Shown here: in pieces, positions 11,274 through 24,011 of the stretch
Layout: the number at the start of each line of letters is the position of its first letter
Position numbering within the stretch: position 1 is the stretch's first letter
DNA from: Botrytis cinerea B05.10
Lineage: Eukaryota; Ascomycota; Leotiomycetes; Helotiales; Sclerotiniaceae
Length of the DNA stretch: 64,000 bases
Reading direction: 5' to 3'
NCBI RefSeq assembly: GCF_000143535.2
Contig: NC_037311.1
Coordinates: 2,170,001-2,234,000 of the forward strand
Notes under the pieces: model-generated
What the model saw: only the letters and a program-made list of their open reading frames with translations
The model's database searches: none
Told to the model about the DNA's origin: nothing
Made by a program: the position numbers and the translations under genes

Positions 11274-14200
11274 TCATGCTCGACCCGTGATGTAATCCTT
11301 ATTTTCTATCGTTACGCTCTTCGTCATGTGATTGACCTTGTATACTCCGACCAACCTACTCGCGAGCTCAAACATGTTGTTTCGTAACGAGATAACAATG
11401 AATTGTGCGTTTTTTGTTCGTTCTTTGATGTAAGATGCTACAATGGAAACCTAGGCATGTCAGCAATGTACACTGGACAAGGCAGTAGGATTGAACTTAC
11501 ATTTCTAAAATCAAGAGCAGCGTCAATCTCGTCCATTACATATAAAGGTGTGGGTTTGTAGTGATGCAAAGCAAACACCAGTGCCAAACTACTCAATGTC
11601 TTTTCACCACCACTCAAATTTGAGATGTTTTTCCAAGATTTCTTTGGAGGCATGACACTGAATAAAATTCCTTCCGAGAATGGATCCAGTGAGTCCACTA
11701 GTTCCAGCTCGGCATTCCCTCCCATGGTGATCATCTGGTACATCTCTTTAAGTCGAAGAGAAATCGTACTAAAACCTTCCATGAAGCCTTCGAGACGAAG
11801 GCGTCGCAAATCATCGCAGCGTTTCTTGGCTGTATCTCTTTGAGTTACAGCACTTTGTAAGTCTTGGTTTCTTGCAGCATGTTCTTCAACTCTTCGACGA
11901 TATTCTGCAAGAACACCTAGCTCGACATTGACGTTCTGAGTTTTCTCCTCCAGAATTGCAATCTCTCCCTTCAATGCCTCCTTGCTCATATCGGCGAGTT
12001 CGTCTCTAGTAAAAGTAGGAAGTTCCTCTTGCTCAACTTCTTCGCCTAGGTCACTCACACTCTGCAAAGTAAGCTTACCCAATTTTTCTTGCCAATATCT
12101 TAGTCGCTTTTGATTTTCAGTCAATACTTTATGGTTTTCTTCAAGCTTGTTGCGCATTTCAATCTCAACTGCACGAGTCTCATTGAGTTCGGTAGTTTTC
12201 TCATCAAGATCAGCTTTGAGAGCACTAAGCTCTTTTTTCTTCTCTCTCAGAGTCTCTTGGGCTTCGTCAACTCGAGCTTGCGATCCTTCAGAGCTTGATC
12301 CTTGATTCTGAATATCCTGCTCTAGTGCTTCTAGATCTGCAATAGAAGCCTGTATTTCCTTAGTGGCCTTAGCATGATCTTTCTCGTGCTTAAGGATTTG
12401 TTTTTCGGCCTTGGCTTTGGTCACTTCTGATGTTGACATGGACTGGCTGAGGGTATCAATCTCTTCTTTCAAAGAATCCACCATAGCACGCTGGGCACGA
12501 AGCTTCTCACCACCAACCTGCATAATTCTGTCCTGGAGAGCTTTGATCTCATCCTCAACGCTTGCTGTCTCCGCATGAAGTTTCCCGATTTCTTTCTGAA
12601 GCTTTGCGATGTCCTTCTTCAATGCAGATACTCGACTATCGTCTGTCTGAGATGGCTGATGCTCCTTGCTCAACTCTTTGATTCGTCTCTGTGCGTCTGC
12701 CAAGTTTCGCTCAGAACTATCCACCTCTAGACCGAGCTTTTGCATTTTCGTATCGAGTTGCGGTATTTGATGATTTATATCTTTTAGTCTCGTCTCTAAG
12801 TCTCTTTGGCGATCTTGAAACTTTTGGAAAGTTTTCTCAAGCTCATCTCTGTTTACTTCCAACTTTGAAACTTGCTCTTTTGAGACTTCGGCCACCAGTT
12901 TCGAAGACATCAGACCCTTCTTGACCGTGTTTCCACCTCCAGACATGGTACCCGACTTATCAATCAGTTGGCCATCCAAGGTCACGACACGCCATCGCTT
13001 AGCTCCATAAGCGATGCGATTAGCTTGTGCTAAATCTTTAGCCACAAGTGTATTTTGTAGTGAGTGGAAAAATGCTGGTCTAAACCTGTCATCTTTTGGC
13101 TTGATAAGATCGAAGAGACGAGGAACGTTTTCTGGTGTTTGGATGGGTGAGAGATCACGATTTCCTAATTTATCCAGACACATAAAGTTACCTCTTCCGA
13201 GATTGGTCTTTCGAAGATATTCGATACACTGCTGACCAGCCTCAACTGTATCCGTTACAAAATTATCAAGGGCTCCACAGGCAGTGGAAATTGCAATATC
13301 AAATTGTTGGTCAATTGTGCCCAGATTTCCCAGTCGGCCATGGAAACCATCAATTCGCCCAGATTCCTTGAGCCTCATCAGACCAGTCAGAACATTTCCT
13401 TGGGTTTGGGTGTTTGAAAGACTAGCACGAGCTTCGTCGGCTTTTTGGCGAGCCCCAGATAGTTTAGAGCGAAATTCCGGCTCCTTCTGAGATAATTGCG
13501 TAAGTTCGGCTTGTAATCGAGCACCGTCCTTTTCTAGCTTCGCTCTTTGCCCTCTGCATTGCTCGAGTTCTTCGAGTTTAGCCTCCCTGCTTTCTTCTAT
13601 GGCCTGCACCTTTGATTGAATTTCCCGAAGTGCCACATCACCGGCATTTGCCTTTTCGTCTAAAATTGCGAGCTCACTCTCCGCTACAGCAATGGCAGAT
13701 TGTTTTTGATTGATCTTTTCATTCCAGGGTTCCAATGACTTCTGCTTGGCCGCAATCTGATCAGAAAATTCTTGGGTTTTACCTTTGAGGCTATCCCTAA
13801 TATTAGCGAGCTCCGACTCCTCTTCTGCCATCCTCTGTTCGGTTGCAGCTATCTCGGTAGCAGCTTCCTGTATTTCTTCTGCACACCTCTCAATTGTGGC
13901 CTGAGCTTCAGAAATCGCAGAGTCGGATGTGTTGATTGTCTTTTCCAGTTTCTTCTGTTTAGTTGTCAAGAATTTTTTCTTCTCTTCAAGCTTTACTCGC
14001 TCTTGATCGAGGTTCGCCATCTCCTTGAGAATTGCTTGCGTGTACTTTTCGACCGACTCATACTCTTTTTGGCCTTTTTTGTACTCCTTTTCAAGCTGCT
14101 TGATACCTGCTTCGTTGCCCTGATGTTTTTCCATTTCCGCTTCTAGCTGCGCCTGCATTTGGCCAATAGCCTCTTCTGTGACGGCTAAATTGTCACCGCA

Positions 14201-15559
14201 CTCATTGATATAAACTTGGTACAATGCTGATTGCTTCATGGACAACTCATTTTCGTCCCTGATATAAGCAAGAGCCTTGTCTTTCTTGTCTTCAAGTGCA
14301 TTTTTTTCTTTTTCAACATGCTGAACCCGCCCACTCTTCTCAACACACACTTCATTTAAAGTCTCTACTTCGGTGGCAGATTCTTCGATAGGGGTCTTAT
14401 ATTTGGATGTACCAATAATATCCTCTAGATACTCCAGAAGACCATCATCATGCTCATTTGCAGCTTTTGGCTTCATTTGTGCAATTGACTCGACTTCACC
14501 TTGAAGGATCAAAAATCTCTTATGATCTAAATCGACACCTCTATCACGAAGGAGTGTCGTGACAATGGTGAAATTTGACTCCTTCCCGTTGATATAATAT
14601 TTACTTGCGTTGTTTTTGAACGCCCTTCGAGATATGATCAAATCAGAATTGGGAACAATTTGGTGGGTGCCATCTGGCTGATCCATCACTTCTTGGAAAT
14701 GTACAGCAACCTCGCAATGATCCAAGTCCGGAAAAGCTGCTGAATTGTGAATTAATGCGGAAATCTTTCCCTGTCTCATTTTGCTAGCTCTGAAGCCGAA
14801 TACAAAAAGAAGAGAATCAATAACATTAGATTTTCCAGAGCCGTTCGGGCCAACGACAGAAGAAAAAGAAGAGTGAAAAGGGCCAACTTCCTGACGACCA
14901 GCATAACTCTTGAAGTTTGTAAGAATCAGGTAAGTGATAACTATTCGGGATTTTGGACCAGTATCCTCAACCACTGGAGCTGTCGCAGTTCTTGATTTCA
15001 ACACAATATCCATGGGCTTCTCCATGATTGTATCCATTGCTCGAATAGGTTTGATAGCCGACGCTTGACTGTCCGAAGTCCCAGGTCTTTCTGTGATATC
15101 CGCAAGAATTGTGCTATCGTGTAGTTCGGATGGTTCAGGGGATTTTGAGGTTTTTGGTGTTGGTAGAGTGGGATTCGACTCAGGTGCCACTGAGCTGCGT
15201 GCACTCCTAGTAGGAAGCACACTTTTCCTCTTCCGTGGGGCTGCCTTTTTTGTAGGTGACTCAGGCGCTGGGGTTGCTGTCTGGTCAGGATCGAATATTT
15301 CTGAAGGTTCAGCATTCTCTGCTCCTAAACTCTTCTTCGATCGACCGCCTGCACGAGGTGTAGCTGCCATTGGGTTTGCTGTCTTCCTTCTTGACTGGGG
15401 GGCTGTTCGAGTGCTACGCTTCGGTGCGGGGGTGAACTCTTCCTCGTCATCTTCCTCTTCAACCTTTACCTCCATACCTTCGTCTTCATCTGACGATTCT
15501 ACTACCACCTTCCGGCGAGAAGCGACCCTTCTTGAGGACCGCACTGGGGATTCTGACAT
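11274..15559 (-). CDS. SMC4: Condensin subunit SMC4
   Basis: ATPase core subunit of condensin, pairing with SMC2 to compact mitotic chromosomes. Two exons, 15559-11501 and 11450-11274, give 1411 residues; the 50-bp intron splits ALDFRN from VSIVASYIKERT. The first 200 residues are an acidic/basic disordered tail typical of fungal SMC4. The Walker A motif GPNGSGKS is near residues 236-243, after the SMC4-like ILTNFKSYAG. Two long coiled coils flank a hinge (GFHGRLGNLGTIDQQFDIAIS). The C-terminal head has the signature NLSGGEKTL and Walker B with D-loop YVMDEIDAALD, then a short end finishing at KDYITGRA. Only the 3-prime exon supplies the final conserved head strand (FIVISLRNNMFELA). It diverges from the ELYS-like gene with 365 bp between start codons. 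Confidence 0.96.
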
Positions 15560-15924
15560 GATGAGATCCAGTAAATGTGTCGTTTTTTTTCACTCGCGGG
15601 GAAAAATTGGTTATCGCTGTGGATAAAGGAGCTATATTGAATCAGTAATGCACAATGGGTACCGAAAGGTAACAAAGACTAAGATACCTGTTAACAACGC
15701 GTCCTGTATTCAATCAATAAATCGGGTGTAAAATGTGTTATGTTGTTGAAGTTTGTTGTTTTTCTTGTTTGCATATTGCGGAGGGCCATTGTTTACTTCA
15801 AAACAGTCAAATGACGCTAAGATAAGGTTCTTATCTACTATCAACACTCTATCGTCGCAACGATTTCAAAATATGAACTCCTTAAACATAAACAACAATA
15901 CAGGGAACAATACGGCGATACGAA
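15560..15924. promoter_or_regulatory. Shared divergent promoter SMC4/ELYS-like
   Basis: 365 bp between two divergent start codons, so both core promoters must lie here. I see no clear TATA box or named site. The close divergent spacing may couple the two genes' expression. Confidence 0.55.
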
Positions 15925-16979
15925 ATGTTTACTTTTCAGAATTTTGACGAAGTCTTCGACTTTGATCCAGGCTGTTCATACGATGAGAACGCCGTGCGAA
16001 AAATCGAGAGCAATCGTAAGAAGCTCGAAGGGTTATTCGTGGACACTTTACTGAAGAATTTTGAAATTCGTCGACGTGAGCTCCTACAAATCATTGTGGC
16101 AGTACATCTCTTACTAACTTGTGCGCAAGCTGTTAAATACTATCCACCGAAATCTAATAGTGACCTTCGAAATCTACACAAGGTTATCATCGACTCAGCC
16201 GGCGAAGATCATCACAAACTATCAGCTCTGTACTATATACTGCTCGATTTTGACGCTCCAACCAGACGCAGAGACTACTCCACCACATTTGAACAAAAGT
16301 CGTTTTTACCTCAAAGCTACCAAATCTATATGAAAGGTCTCTGGCATCTGGACAATCTTGATTTTGAGGTTTGTGGTTCTCTGTCTCCAAGATCCGTAGA
16401 TATTAAACATGGACTGATCATTGCTAGTTGGCTCTTCAATATCTGACCCATCCATCTCTGATACCGAGCTTTGCGGATGAAATCTTAGAAGCCCTCGTGT
16501 TGCATTCTTCAGATGATCTCGCAATTCCATTAGCATACTATCATACCGTACAGCCAGCTTTGACTTCATCCCGTGCAACAGAAAGTTTGTATTCTGCTAT
16601 CGCAAGAACAAGTGTCACAGAAGCCTTCTACTTCTCACGAGGACAATCGCAATACATGCAACGACACATGTTCGAACTCTTGATCGCGACCGTTCTCAAA
16701 AACTCTCCCCCAGAAACTATCGCGGATCGCAGTGTTGAACTAGTGAATTTACCATTGTCACTTGAAGAAGAAGCTTGGTTCGAGGACTATTTACTTCGCG
16801 GAGAAGGAAGGGCAATAAGAAAGGCTCGGGATACGATAATGATGCGACGAATTGGCACTGGGAAATTCTCGGAAACTTTATCACTAAAAGGCATTGGTAG
16901 CAGATCAATTGGTGGATTAGATTGGGAACGCTTGTCTGCAGCTGTGAAGGAAGGACTTGGGCCAAGAATTGATGTATGA
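15925..16979 (+). CDS. ELYS-like nuclear pore complex protein
   Basis: Small fungal protein carrying the ELYS domain; family members (such as fission yeast Ely5) sit on the nuclear pore near the Nup107 complex. Exons 15925-16368 and 16428-16979 give 331 residues. The helical fold shows the conserved stretch YYPPKSNSDLRNLHKVI, then LSALYYILLDFD, the line GLWHLDNLDFE joined across the intron to LALQYLTHPSLIP, and a C-terminal helical end. The intron is 59 bp with GTTTGT and a CTAG acceptor; the second exon begins at TTG, so its first residue is an internal Leu and not a start. It lacks the N-terminal beta-propeller and AT-hook of animal ELYS, as is normal in fungi. The next gene, a nucleoporin, is on the same strand about 390 bp away. 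Confidence 0.85.
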
Positions 16980-17366
16980 AAGAGAAGGGCGAGGCATGTA
17001 CATCTACATTTCAAAGATACCAACATAGCGTTATGGAGTTAATTGGGGAGTTGCGATAGGCTCTGATTTGATGAACATGTAATTATTTTATTTTGATGTA
17101 GATTTTTACTCATTTCAACTTGTGACAATCAATTTTCAAATTAACCGTGTCGACGCGTTTAACTACCAGACCGCGTTCCCGACCAACATCTTCAAAAATT
17201 CATTTGCATCAATCAAACAAAGCCGTATACACACTTTTTTTGAATATGAATTTTTACAACCCCCGCGAATCTCGAATGAATATATTATAAGTGTAGCCGT
17301 TTAGGCTCTGGCCACCCATCTAAGAATTCGTTTCCTACCATCTCGACTCCCTAGACAGACTGAACA

Positions 17367-19288
17367 ATGGCCGTGTGTAAATTCTGGCAGCAGGGGAATT
17401 GCAGAAACGGAGGTGTGGCTATTTCCTGAATTTAAGGATGAAAATTTGCTAACTGATGAAAGCTGGTTGCAGATTCGAACACTCCGATCAAAGTGCCAAT
17501 TCCAATAGGAATGGCTTCCACAATCGATATGCGCCTCTTCAAAATCAACCTTCCAACCAATCCAACTCAAGAAATTTCAATACACAACGAGGAGGTGAGT
17601 ATTCTGAGAATACATAATCATACACGGTGGCTTACGGCGTTGTAAAGGAAATGAGGCGCATATACCTTTCAGTCTCGACAAAGCGGCTATAAAGCAAGAC
17701 CTCACGACCGATAGACCTCAATGGATTCTTTCGGCATACGGACCTGGGCGCCATGCGCCTGAGCAGTTGTTCGGTGGACCAATGCGAGAACAAAGTTTTG
17801 AGGAAATGCGCCTTCTACACTACATTGCGGCAGCTTCTGGCAATGTTCAACCAGCTGTACGTGAAATCATCCTGGGCCTATGAACCATTAGACACTGATA
17901 TTTTCTAGATACAAGATGCAGAGAGGTTATGGCAAGAAGCAGATCAACAAATTCAAACTGCGCTGAATGATGTGGATGGCGCCATAAATTATATTGTCGC
18001 CTCCGACAGTAAGCATCCAAATAGGAATGATTTCTGTCAACAGTGCACCTCCACAGACCAAACACCTTGGGTTCAGAGGAGCGACCACCCTCCTATCAAC
18101 AATGCTTTTGGTGCAGTCAGTCAAACGACCCCATCAGCATTTGGGCAACCGTCTACTCAGAATGGTTCTGCATTTGGGCAACCGTCCACGCAGAATGGCT
18201 CTGCATTTGGGCAACCGTCTACTCAAAACGGCTCTGCATTTGGGCAACCAGCTAACCAAAATGGTACAGCTTTTGGACAGCCTTCAACTCAGAACCCCAG
18301 TGCATTTGGTGGGCCTTCTCAAAGCTTTGGAGTTGCACCACAAATTGGGGCATCTGGTGGTTTTGGTCAGCCATCAGCTTTGGGCCAAAAGCCAAGTGCC
18401 TTTGGTAGTACTTTTGGACAGCCTTCACACCTAGAGCAAAGGGCTGGGGCTTTCGGAAACCCTTCAGCCATGGGACAGAAAGAAAGTCCGTTCGGTGCAC
18501 CCTCAAATGGTGCCATGAATTCTGGACAGCCAGGCTTCTCCAACTTAGGCGGTACAAGTAATGCTTTTGGTCATCCAAATCCAAATCCCTTGGTAAACCC
18601 AATGGGAGGTGCTTTTGGTTCCAACCCTCTTCCACCTGGGATTCAACAATCGCAGGCTAATCCGATGGCGCAAAATAACAATCCATTAGCGCCTGTAAAT
18701 TCTTTTGTTCAGCCTACTCCGCCGAATCCCTTTGGCTCAAATTCCGGAAATACCCAAGCATTCGGTGCTCCTTCTCCAGCGCCAAATAATCCTTTTGGGG
18801 CTCCAAGTTCTCAATCTATGAATGCGATGCAAAATCAGTTTACGGCCCCTGTTACACAAACACAGCAGTTTGGTAATCAACAAGATTCTGACAATCTAAA
18901 CATGACTGCTGGCGCTCCCCCTGCGAGATCTGGCTCCCATATGAACACTTTCAGTCCAAATTTTCGACCACCACCAAATGATAACATAGTACCACATCCT
19001 CCAGCCGATAGTTACATAAGGAGTCAGGGTGACAAGTTAGAGTCTTTCAATGGACTCCCAGTCGAGTATAAGGATGGAGAGCCAGGGACTTTCGTAAATG
19101 GCAAGTGGCACAAGATATGGTGTGCAAAGGGTTATACAGGGCCAAATAAAACCACCGAGATTGAGAACGTGTCTTTTGATGAGCCGACAACAGTTGCATA
19201 TCTACAGGCCAGGCGAACGGGAGCTTTTCCGGGTGGAGTTATGCCTATGATTCCACCCAAGAGGGAATGGTGCTTGTTCAACTTTTGA
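17367..19288 (+). CDS. CCCH zinc-finger FG nucleoporin (Nup42-like)
   Basis: Nucleoporin of the Nup42/Rip1/Amo1 type; Nup42 sits on the cytoplasmic face of the pore with Gle1 and helps mRNA export. Exons 17367-17412, 17463-17594, 17648-17856 and 17909-19288 give 588 residues. A CCCH finger is split by the first intron: CKFWQQGNC then RNGAGCRFEH (C-x7-C-x5-C-x3-H). A helical region with the words RPQWILSAYGPGRHAPEQ and EMRLLHYIAAASGN follows. Residues from about 190 on are FG-repeat sequence with AFGQPSTQNGS units and many FG, AFG and PFG dipeptides. A structured C-terminal tail contains GTFVNGKWHKIWCAKG. The DNA repeats in the FG region are near-identical (see repeat entry), so copy number may vary between strains. 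Confidence 0.88.
18128..18300 (+). repeat. Tandem repeat encoding FG units
   Basis: Five consecutive 33-bp units beginning GCATTTGGGCAACC encode AFGQPSTQNGS-type repeats inside the Nup42-like gene. The first three are almost identical at the DNA level and the later ones diverge (ANQNGT, STQNPS). Confidence 0.85.
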
Positions 19289-19742
19289 TCTGCTGAATTA
19301 GATATGGGCGGTTATGCATTGGGATGGCGTTGTGAGTTTATTACCGTGTGGTTTCGGAGGAAGAGTACATAACAAACGGCTTGGAAAATGCATTGTAGGA
19401 AATATTGGGGCATTGCAATGTTCACGAGTATGCTGCTAGGACTGGCTAGCATCTAATTGAGGGGGAAAAATGACAAGAGATCAAAAATATGCCTTAATAT
19501 CCCGTTCAAAGTTAAGCACCTTACACCATGTGCAAGGATTGTATTTGGCGCCTAGTACGAGTGCAGAATAATTTACATGATGACCTATCTGATTTCATCT
19601 CTTGCCTTCAAAGCACGACAAAAAAGTTCAAGTGAACGTTGTGTTTTGGTACTTTTAAATATTTCGCGTATCTGATGTACAATTCTCAAGAAGTAGACCA
19701 AACATTGAATGATTCGAAGATCAAAAGATTTTGAAAGTCCAC
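19289..19742. other. Convergent intergenic, no gene
   Basis: Downstream region of both the nucleoporin gene and the 2EXR gene. Nothing beyond A/T-rich probable 3-prime untranslated sequence is seen. Confidence 0.55.
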
Positions 19743-20414
19743 TCAAGTCATCTCATCCCCTTTTGTCAAATAAACATATCTCATCTTCACGTCTCCCATT
19801 ACTCTCCCTACAACACTCAAATTCTCCCTTTGATCTCTGATATTTGCCTCGACCTGGTCCGCCATTCCTCTCCAGTTCTGTCTCCAATCCGGTACATCCA
19901 GAAACCCCAACTTGCCCTCAAAGTCCCTTCCATACTCAATAGCCTTCAGTACCTTTCGCAAATGAGGCATACCTGCTAGAATAGAGATAAGATTATGCAA
20001 CTCGCACATCTTACCCCAAAACGTCGCAGTGAGTCCCAAAGAGGAGATGGGAAAATAGGAAAGAAGAGATAAGATCGTGGCAATGTGACGATCATCCTGA
20101 GATTCCCGATGAGAGCGCACCCGCGACAAGGATATGTAGACGGTATCTTCGGTTCGGGACACCGGGATGCGCATGTGCGGAATGGGGAGGAAGCTGTAGG
20201 TTGAGAGGGCGAGAGTGCGCGTTTCGTGGTTGATGGAGAAGAGGATGGGGGGTTTGGTTAGGGAGACGAGCGGTGCGTTGGCTGGGTTTGCTCGCGTGGC
20301 TAGTTGCACGATTCGAGGGGGCGCGAGGAGATGAGTCCATATTTTGAGGCGGAGTTCGATGGGGAGGTCCCAGAATACCCAGAACTGGGGGAAGCGGGAT
20401 GGGTTTTGAGGCAT
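19743..20414 (-). CDS. 2EXR domain protein
   Basis: Single-exon protein of 223 residues with the 2EXR domain, a common filamentous-fungal domain of unknown function. The diagnostic start is FWVFWDLPIELRLKIWTHLLAPPRIVQL, followed by PLVSLTKPPILFSINHETRTLALSTY (shown here as separate parts of the domain). I start at the ATG at 20414 (MPQNPS); the open frame extends upstream by 36 codons but only from a TTG codon. The DNA is GC-richer than the surroundings. No function can be assigned beyond the domain. Confidence 0.8.
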   Translation of the reverse strand: MPQNPSRFPQFWVFWDLPIELRLKIWTHLLAPPRIVQLATRANPANAPLVSLTKPPILFSINHETRTLALSTYSFLPIPHMRIPVSRTEDTVYISLSRVRSHRESQDDRHIATILSLLSYFPISSLGLTATFWGKMCELHNLISILAGMPHLRKVLKAIEYGRDFEGKLGFLDVPDWRQNWRGMADQVEANIRDQRENLSVVGRVMGDVKMRYVYLTKGDEMT

Positions 20415-21363
20415 GTTGGGTTGGAGGGTGGTATGTAGCAGAATATGCGGAGGTAGAAAAGGGAGATATAAACAAAGAGGGTATAGAAAGTTCAATACAG
20501 ATTTGAGTTTATTTATAACCAAATAATCCTGAAGAACCTTGAAAGAGAAAGAAGTTTACTTCCGTGGTGATTTTTCATGCTTGAGAAAGTCTCCCCTCTC
20601 TTCTTTAAAGAGAAGAATCCTCGTTCTGATTTCTAGATCTAACGAGGCTCTTACCTTATCTCTATATTATTATTCTCATTCTCATTCTCATTCTCATTCT
20701 CATTCTCATTCTCGTATAATTTTGGAGATTCTGAAGTCCTTTCATTCCATTTCTGTTCTTTCAATTCTTTCAATATTTCCTTCCCCATTCGCCACCCCTA
20801 ACACTTCTACGTCACCCCACCCTTTTCAACCCCCGCACTTCACTTTTTATCAAAGCTCAAGCTTCACTTCACTTGATGGCTCCTTTCAACTCGATATTGA
20901 TTTAACATCAACTCAGACTCTACATATTGCTCTCTGAAACGCTCCGCTCGGGATTGATGAATAGATAAGCATTTGGATCTTGATTTCATCTTGTGTTTGC
21001 ACATATGTAAACAAAGCGAAGCCACTCGGAAAAGGAATAGGAATCGAACGAGCTACCCCTCATCTCATCTTGAACCGGGCTGGTGGTCCTACTCAAATCT
21101 AGGATCGGAACTTCCTAGCTACCAGTAATTGGCGAAAGAACAAACAATGCCAGCGCATGCAGATATCCTGGCCCAACTTCCAACAACTAGTAATCCTCTT
21201 CCTAGTTTTTCTGTTTGTGAAAGAATCCCCTCCAAACAAAGCGCTTTCTCTGGAATTTCCAACAAACTTCACACTGTCACCTTTGCACCTCCGCACATAT
21301 CTTCCGCGCTTTGCGCACATACATAGTACGCGCACGAGACGAACAATAACAATCAATAACAAA
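20415..21363. other. Intergenic with CATTCT microsatellite
   Basis: Divergent upstream region of the 2EXR and PIMT genes. It contains a (CATTCT)n array at about 20670-20713 and a pyrimidine-rich segment to 20850. No gene is seen. Confidence 0.6.
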
Positions 21364-22310
21364 ATGGCATGGACATGTTCGGGTCGTACGAATGCGGAGT
21401 TGATAAACAATATGTGGAATGCGGGTTTGATTCATAGTGAGAGGATCAGAGAGGCTATGATTTCCGTAAGTTTGTTCCTGACTCCTACTTATATTGTCTT
21501 CAGTTGATCTGATTCCCCTTTGAGAAAGTCAAAGGAGCTATGAGATGAAAGCTAATCTAATCTCTCAAGGTAGATCGCGCTCACTATACACCCTCCGAGT
21601 CCCTGGCCTACGAAGACTCTCCGCAATCCATTGGCCATCAGGCCACCATATCCGCTCCCCATATGCATGCCTCTGCTCTCGAATATCTACTCCCATATCT
21701 GGGAGAGGGAAAAAGAGTTTTAGACGTAGGAAGTGGAAGTGGATACCTAACCGCCGTTATGGCTGAGCTTGTACTTCCCTCCTCATATTCACATTCCTCA
21801 CGTCGAAGCCCCGCAGGAGCAGAAGCAGAGGCGCAAGGGAGAAAGTGGAAAGTGGTGGGATTGGAACACATAAGAGCATTGCGGGATATGGGCGAGACCA
21901 ATGTGATGAAAAGTGAGGAAGGAAAGAAATGGCTGAGGGAGAAGAATGTGGAATTTGTGGTTGGGGATGGGAGAGAGGGATGGAAAGGTTCAGATGAGGA
22001 GGAGGGGTGGGATGCCATACATGTTGGAGCCGCGGCGAAAGAAATCCACGAGGCATTGATTGAGCAGTTGAGAAGTCCTGGTCGGTACGTTTGACATGTC
22101 GACGTTGATTCTCCTTCATACATATCTATATACTAAAACTAATCGCGCTGCAGAATGTTTATACCGGTTGAAGATTCTCAAAGAGAACTTGGCGGTCAAC
22201 ATATCTGGGTCGTGGATAAAGATGGGGAAGGAAAGGTATCAAAGGAAAAGTTATATGGGGTGAGATACGTTCCGTTAACTGACATACCGAGGACGGCTTT
22301 TGAATTGTGA
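21364..22310 (+). CDS. Protein-L-isoaspartate O-methyltransferase
   Basis: SAM-dependent repair enzyme that methylates L-isoaspartyl residues formed by ageing of Asn/Asp in proteins. Exons 21364-21465, 21570-22084 and 22154-22310 give 257 residues. The N-terminus ([15 protein letters not shown]) and the substrate loop around [13 protein letters not shown] match the family. SAM motif I is [13 protein letters not shown], and the [10 protein letters not shown] strand and the end [17 protein letters not shown] are also typical. About 25 Ser/Ala/Glu-rich residues ([19 protein letters not shown]) are inserted between motif I and the next strand, making it longer than the 226-residue animal enzyme. 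All splice junctions keep the frame. Confidence 0.94.
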
Positions 22311-23991
22311 TAGAATTATGATATCGACTATCTGTGATGGGGCAGGACCTGTGAGTAGTAGTAAATGATTGATCAGGCGGTGGGTCGGATACGGAGACGT
22401 TCCTGATATGGATCAATGCCTTGCTTTGAACCGTAGCTAAAGCTATTTACAAGTCGTACGGAAAGTTATTGGGGGAAAATGGAGGTGACTCCCCATGCAT
22501 GAATAGGTAGTAGGCGTCAGGGTGTGCTCGGAAGTAATTAATCTTGCAGAGATATCTTGATTTGAACTCTAAAACTCAGATCTATGTGACCACATACTCG
22601 GCAGTTGCACTTTACAGGGGGATATGATGAGATATAGCCACGGTGATGTTTATTTCGGAGAGGAACACGACGAGGAGAAACACGATGAATGGCAGGGTGG
22701 GTGGATAAGCTTAGAATTGGGAAGAGAAGTGCATTTCATAACCTCACTAGTTGATGGTCTCGGTGTTTGACCCAGTAATCCGGTAAGGTTCACAGACAGT
22801 ATGGGATGGGTGGTGAAAAAGGGGAAAGAGGCGCGGTCTAGAAAAGTTACTATTGATATTGAGGCTTGAGTTGCTACGTCAACGTTGACGTCTTTTCACG
22901 AGATACCCGAGCTGAGACAGTTGATTAATTAAGGGAAGCGATGGATGGGATTTGGGGATTGATTGGGCTTGGTTGATGAATTGTTTCGTCTGGGTTAGAG
23001 TGTTGATGCTATGTTTGTGTTGGAGGTGTGTAGGTGTGTATGCAGGTATGTATGCCGTAGATGGATAGATCATTAGATAGATAGATGGATGAGTAAGCCC
23101 GATCAAATAAGATGGTGCAAGTGACTGCAGCATCGAACGTGGGGAAAAGAAGCAATTTGCATCTTCCAGATCATGTTATGTGCAACCCAGGGTCATGAAG
23201 ATCGTGGGTTGATATCGAATCAAGGGTCGAGGGGAAAAGAGTTCGATGCTGGCATGTGTGATGTAGTAGCCCTTCCATCGTGCTTCTTCGTCGGCGCAGT
23301 GACAAAGTGGAGAGGTTGATTGATTGATCATTAATCATTTAATATCAGACCACCACCTAATAAGACGCAGATGGAGGAACGAGCATCGCAGAGAGGATGA
23401 ATCGTGCCTAGTCGCAGCCCCAGCTCCGGTACCGCCACGATCCGAGAAAAGACAGGAAGGAATCTTTGGGTGTGGGTTGAGACAAAGCATGGCATGGCGT
23501 GGGATGGGATGAGATGGGATGGGCGGCCGAAGAAGCGAAAAGAGAATTCAATTCCTCGACGCGAGACACGTGGGGAGAGACAGAACACGAATACGAATCA
23601 TGTGATGGGAGGTGTGGAAACGTGCTGGGGAGGAGCAGAATGGAAAAAGGAACACATGCATGCGTGGCCCTTGTTGGTGTGCGCCGGAGAATTAAAATGG
23701 CTACATGGTGGTGGTGACATTGGATTGTACGGAGCAGGAGGGAGTACCTGGGTGCTTGGCAAATCAGAAACGGCGAACCGCCTCCCCGAGAGCAGGAGCC
23801 GGAGCAGTAGATGGATAGATAGATAGATGGATAGATGGATAGATAGATAGGTAGATGGGCGCATAGCCCTGTCGTCATATCCATATCGTGATGCGGCGTG
23901 ATCGCAAACAAGGCCTTGCAAGACCGAGCGAGCCAGTAGTCCCGATTTGATCGTTCGAGGCTCTGGAACCTTGGGCCGCGATCTGGATGCT

Positions 23992-24011
23992 GGGGGGGGG
24001 GGGGGGGGGGG
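23992..24011 (+). repeat. Run of 20 G
   Basis: Uninterrupted G homopolymer of about 20 bases, read directly. It could form a G-quadruplex and its length may be unreliable in assembly. Confidence 0.85.

Noticed and set aside
19500..19560. 5S rRNA-like words (CCCGTTCAAAGTTAAGCACC and CTAGTACGAG)
   Set aside because: Only isolated words match; the internal control region and stem pairing expected of 5S RNA are not present.
20415..20522. Upstream extension of the 2EXR protein
   Set aside because: The extra 36 codons begin at TTG, with a good ATG just before the conserved domain.
21035..21115. tRNA-like words (GGAATCGAACGAGCTACCCC) on the minus strand
   Set aside because: No seven-base acceptor stem or anticodon arm could be folded around them.
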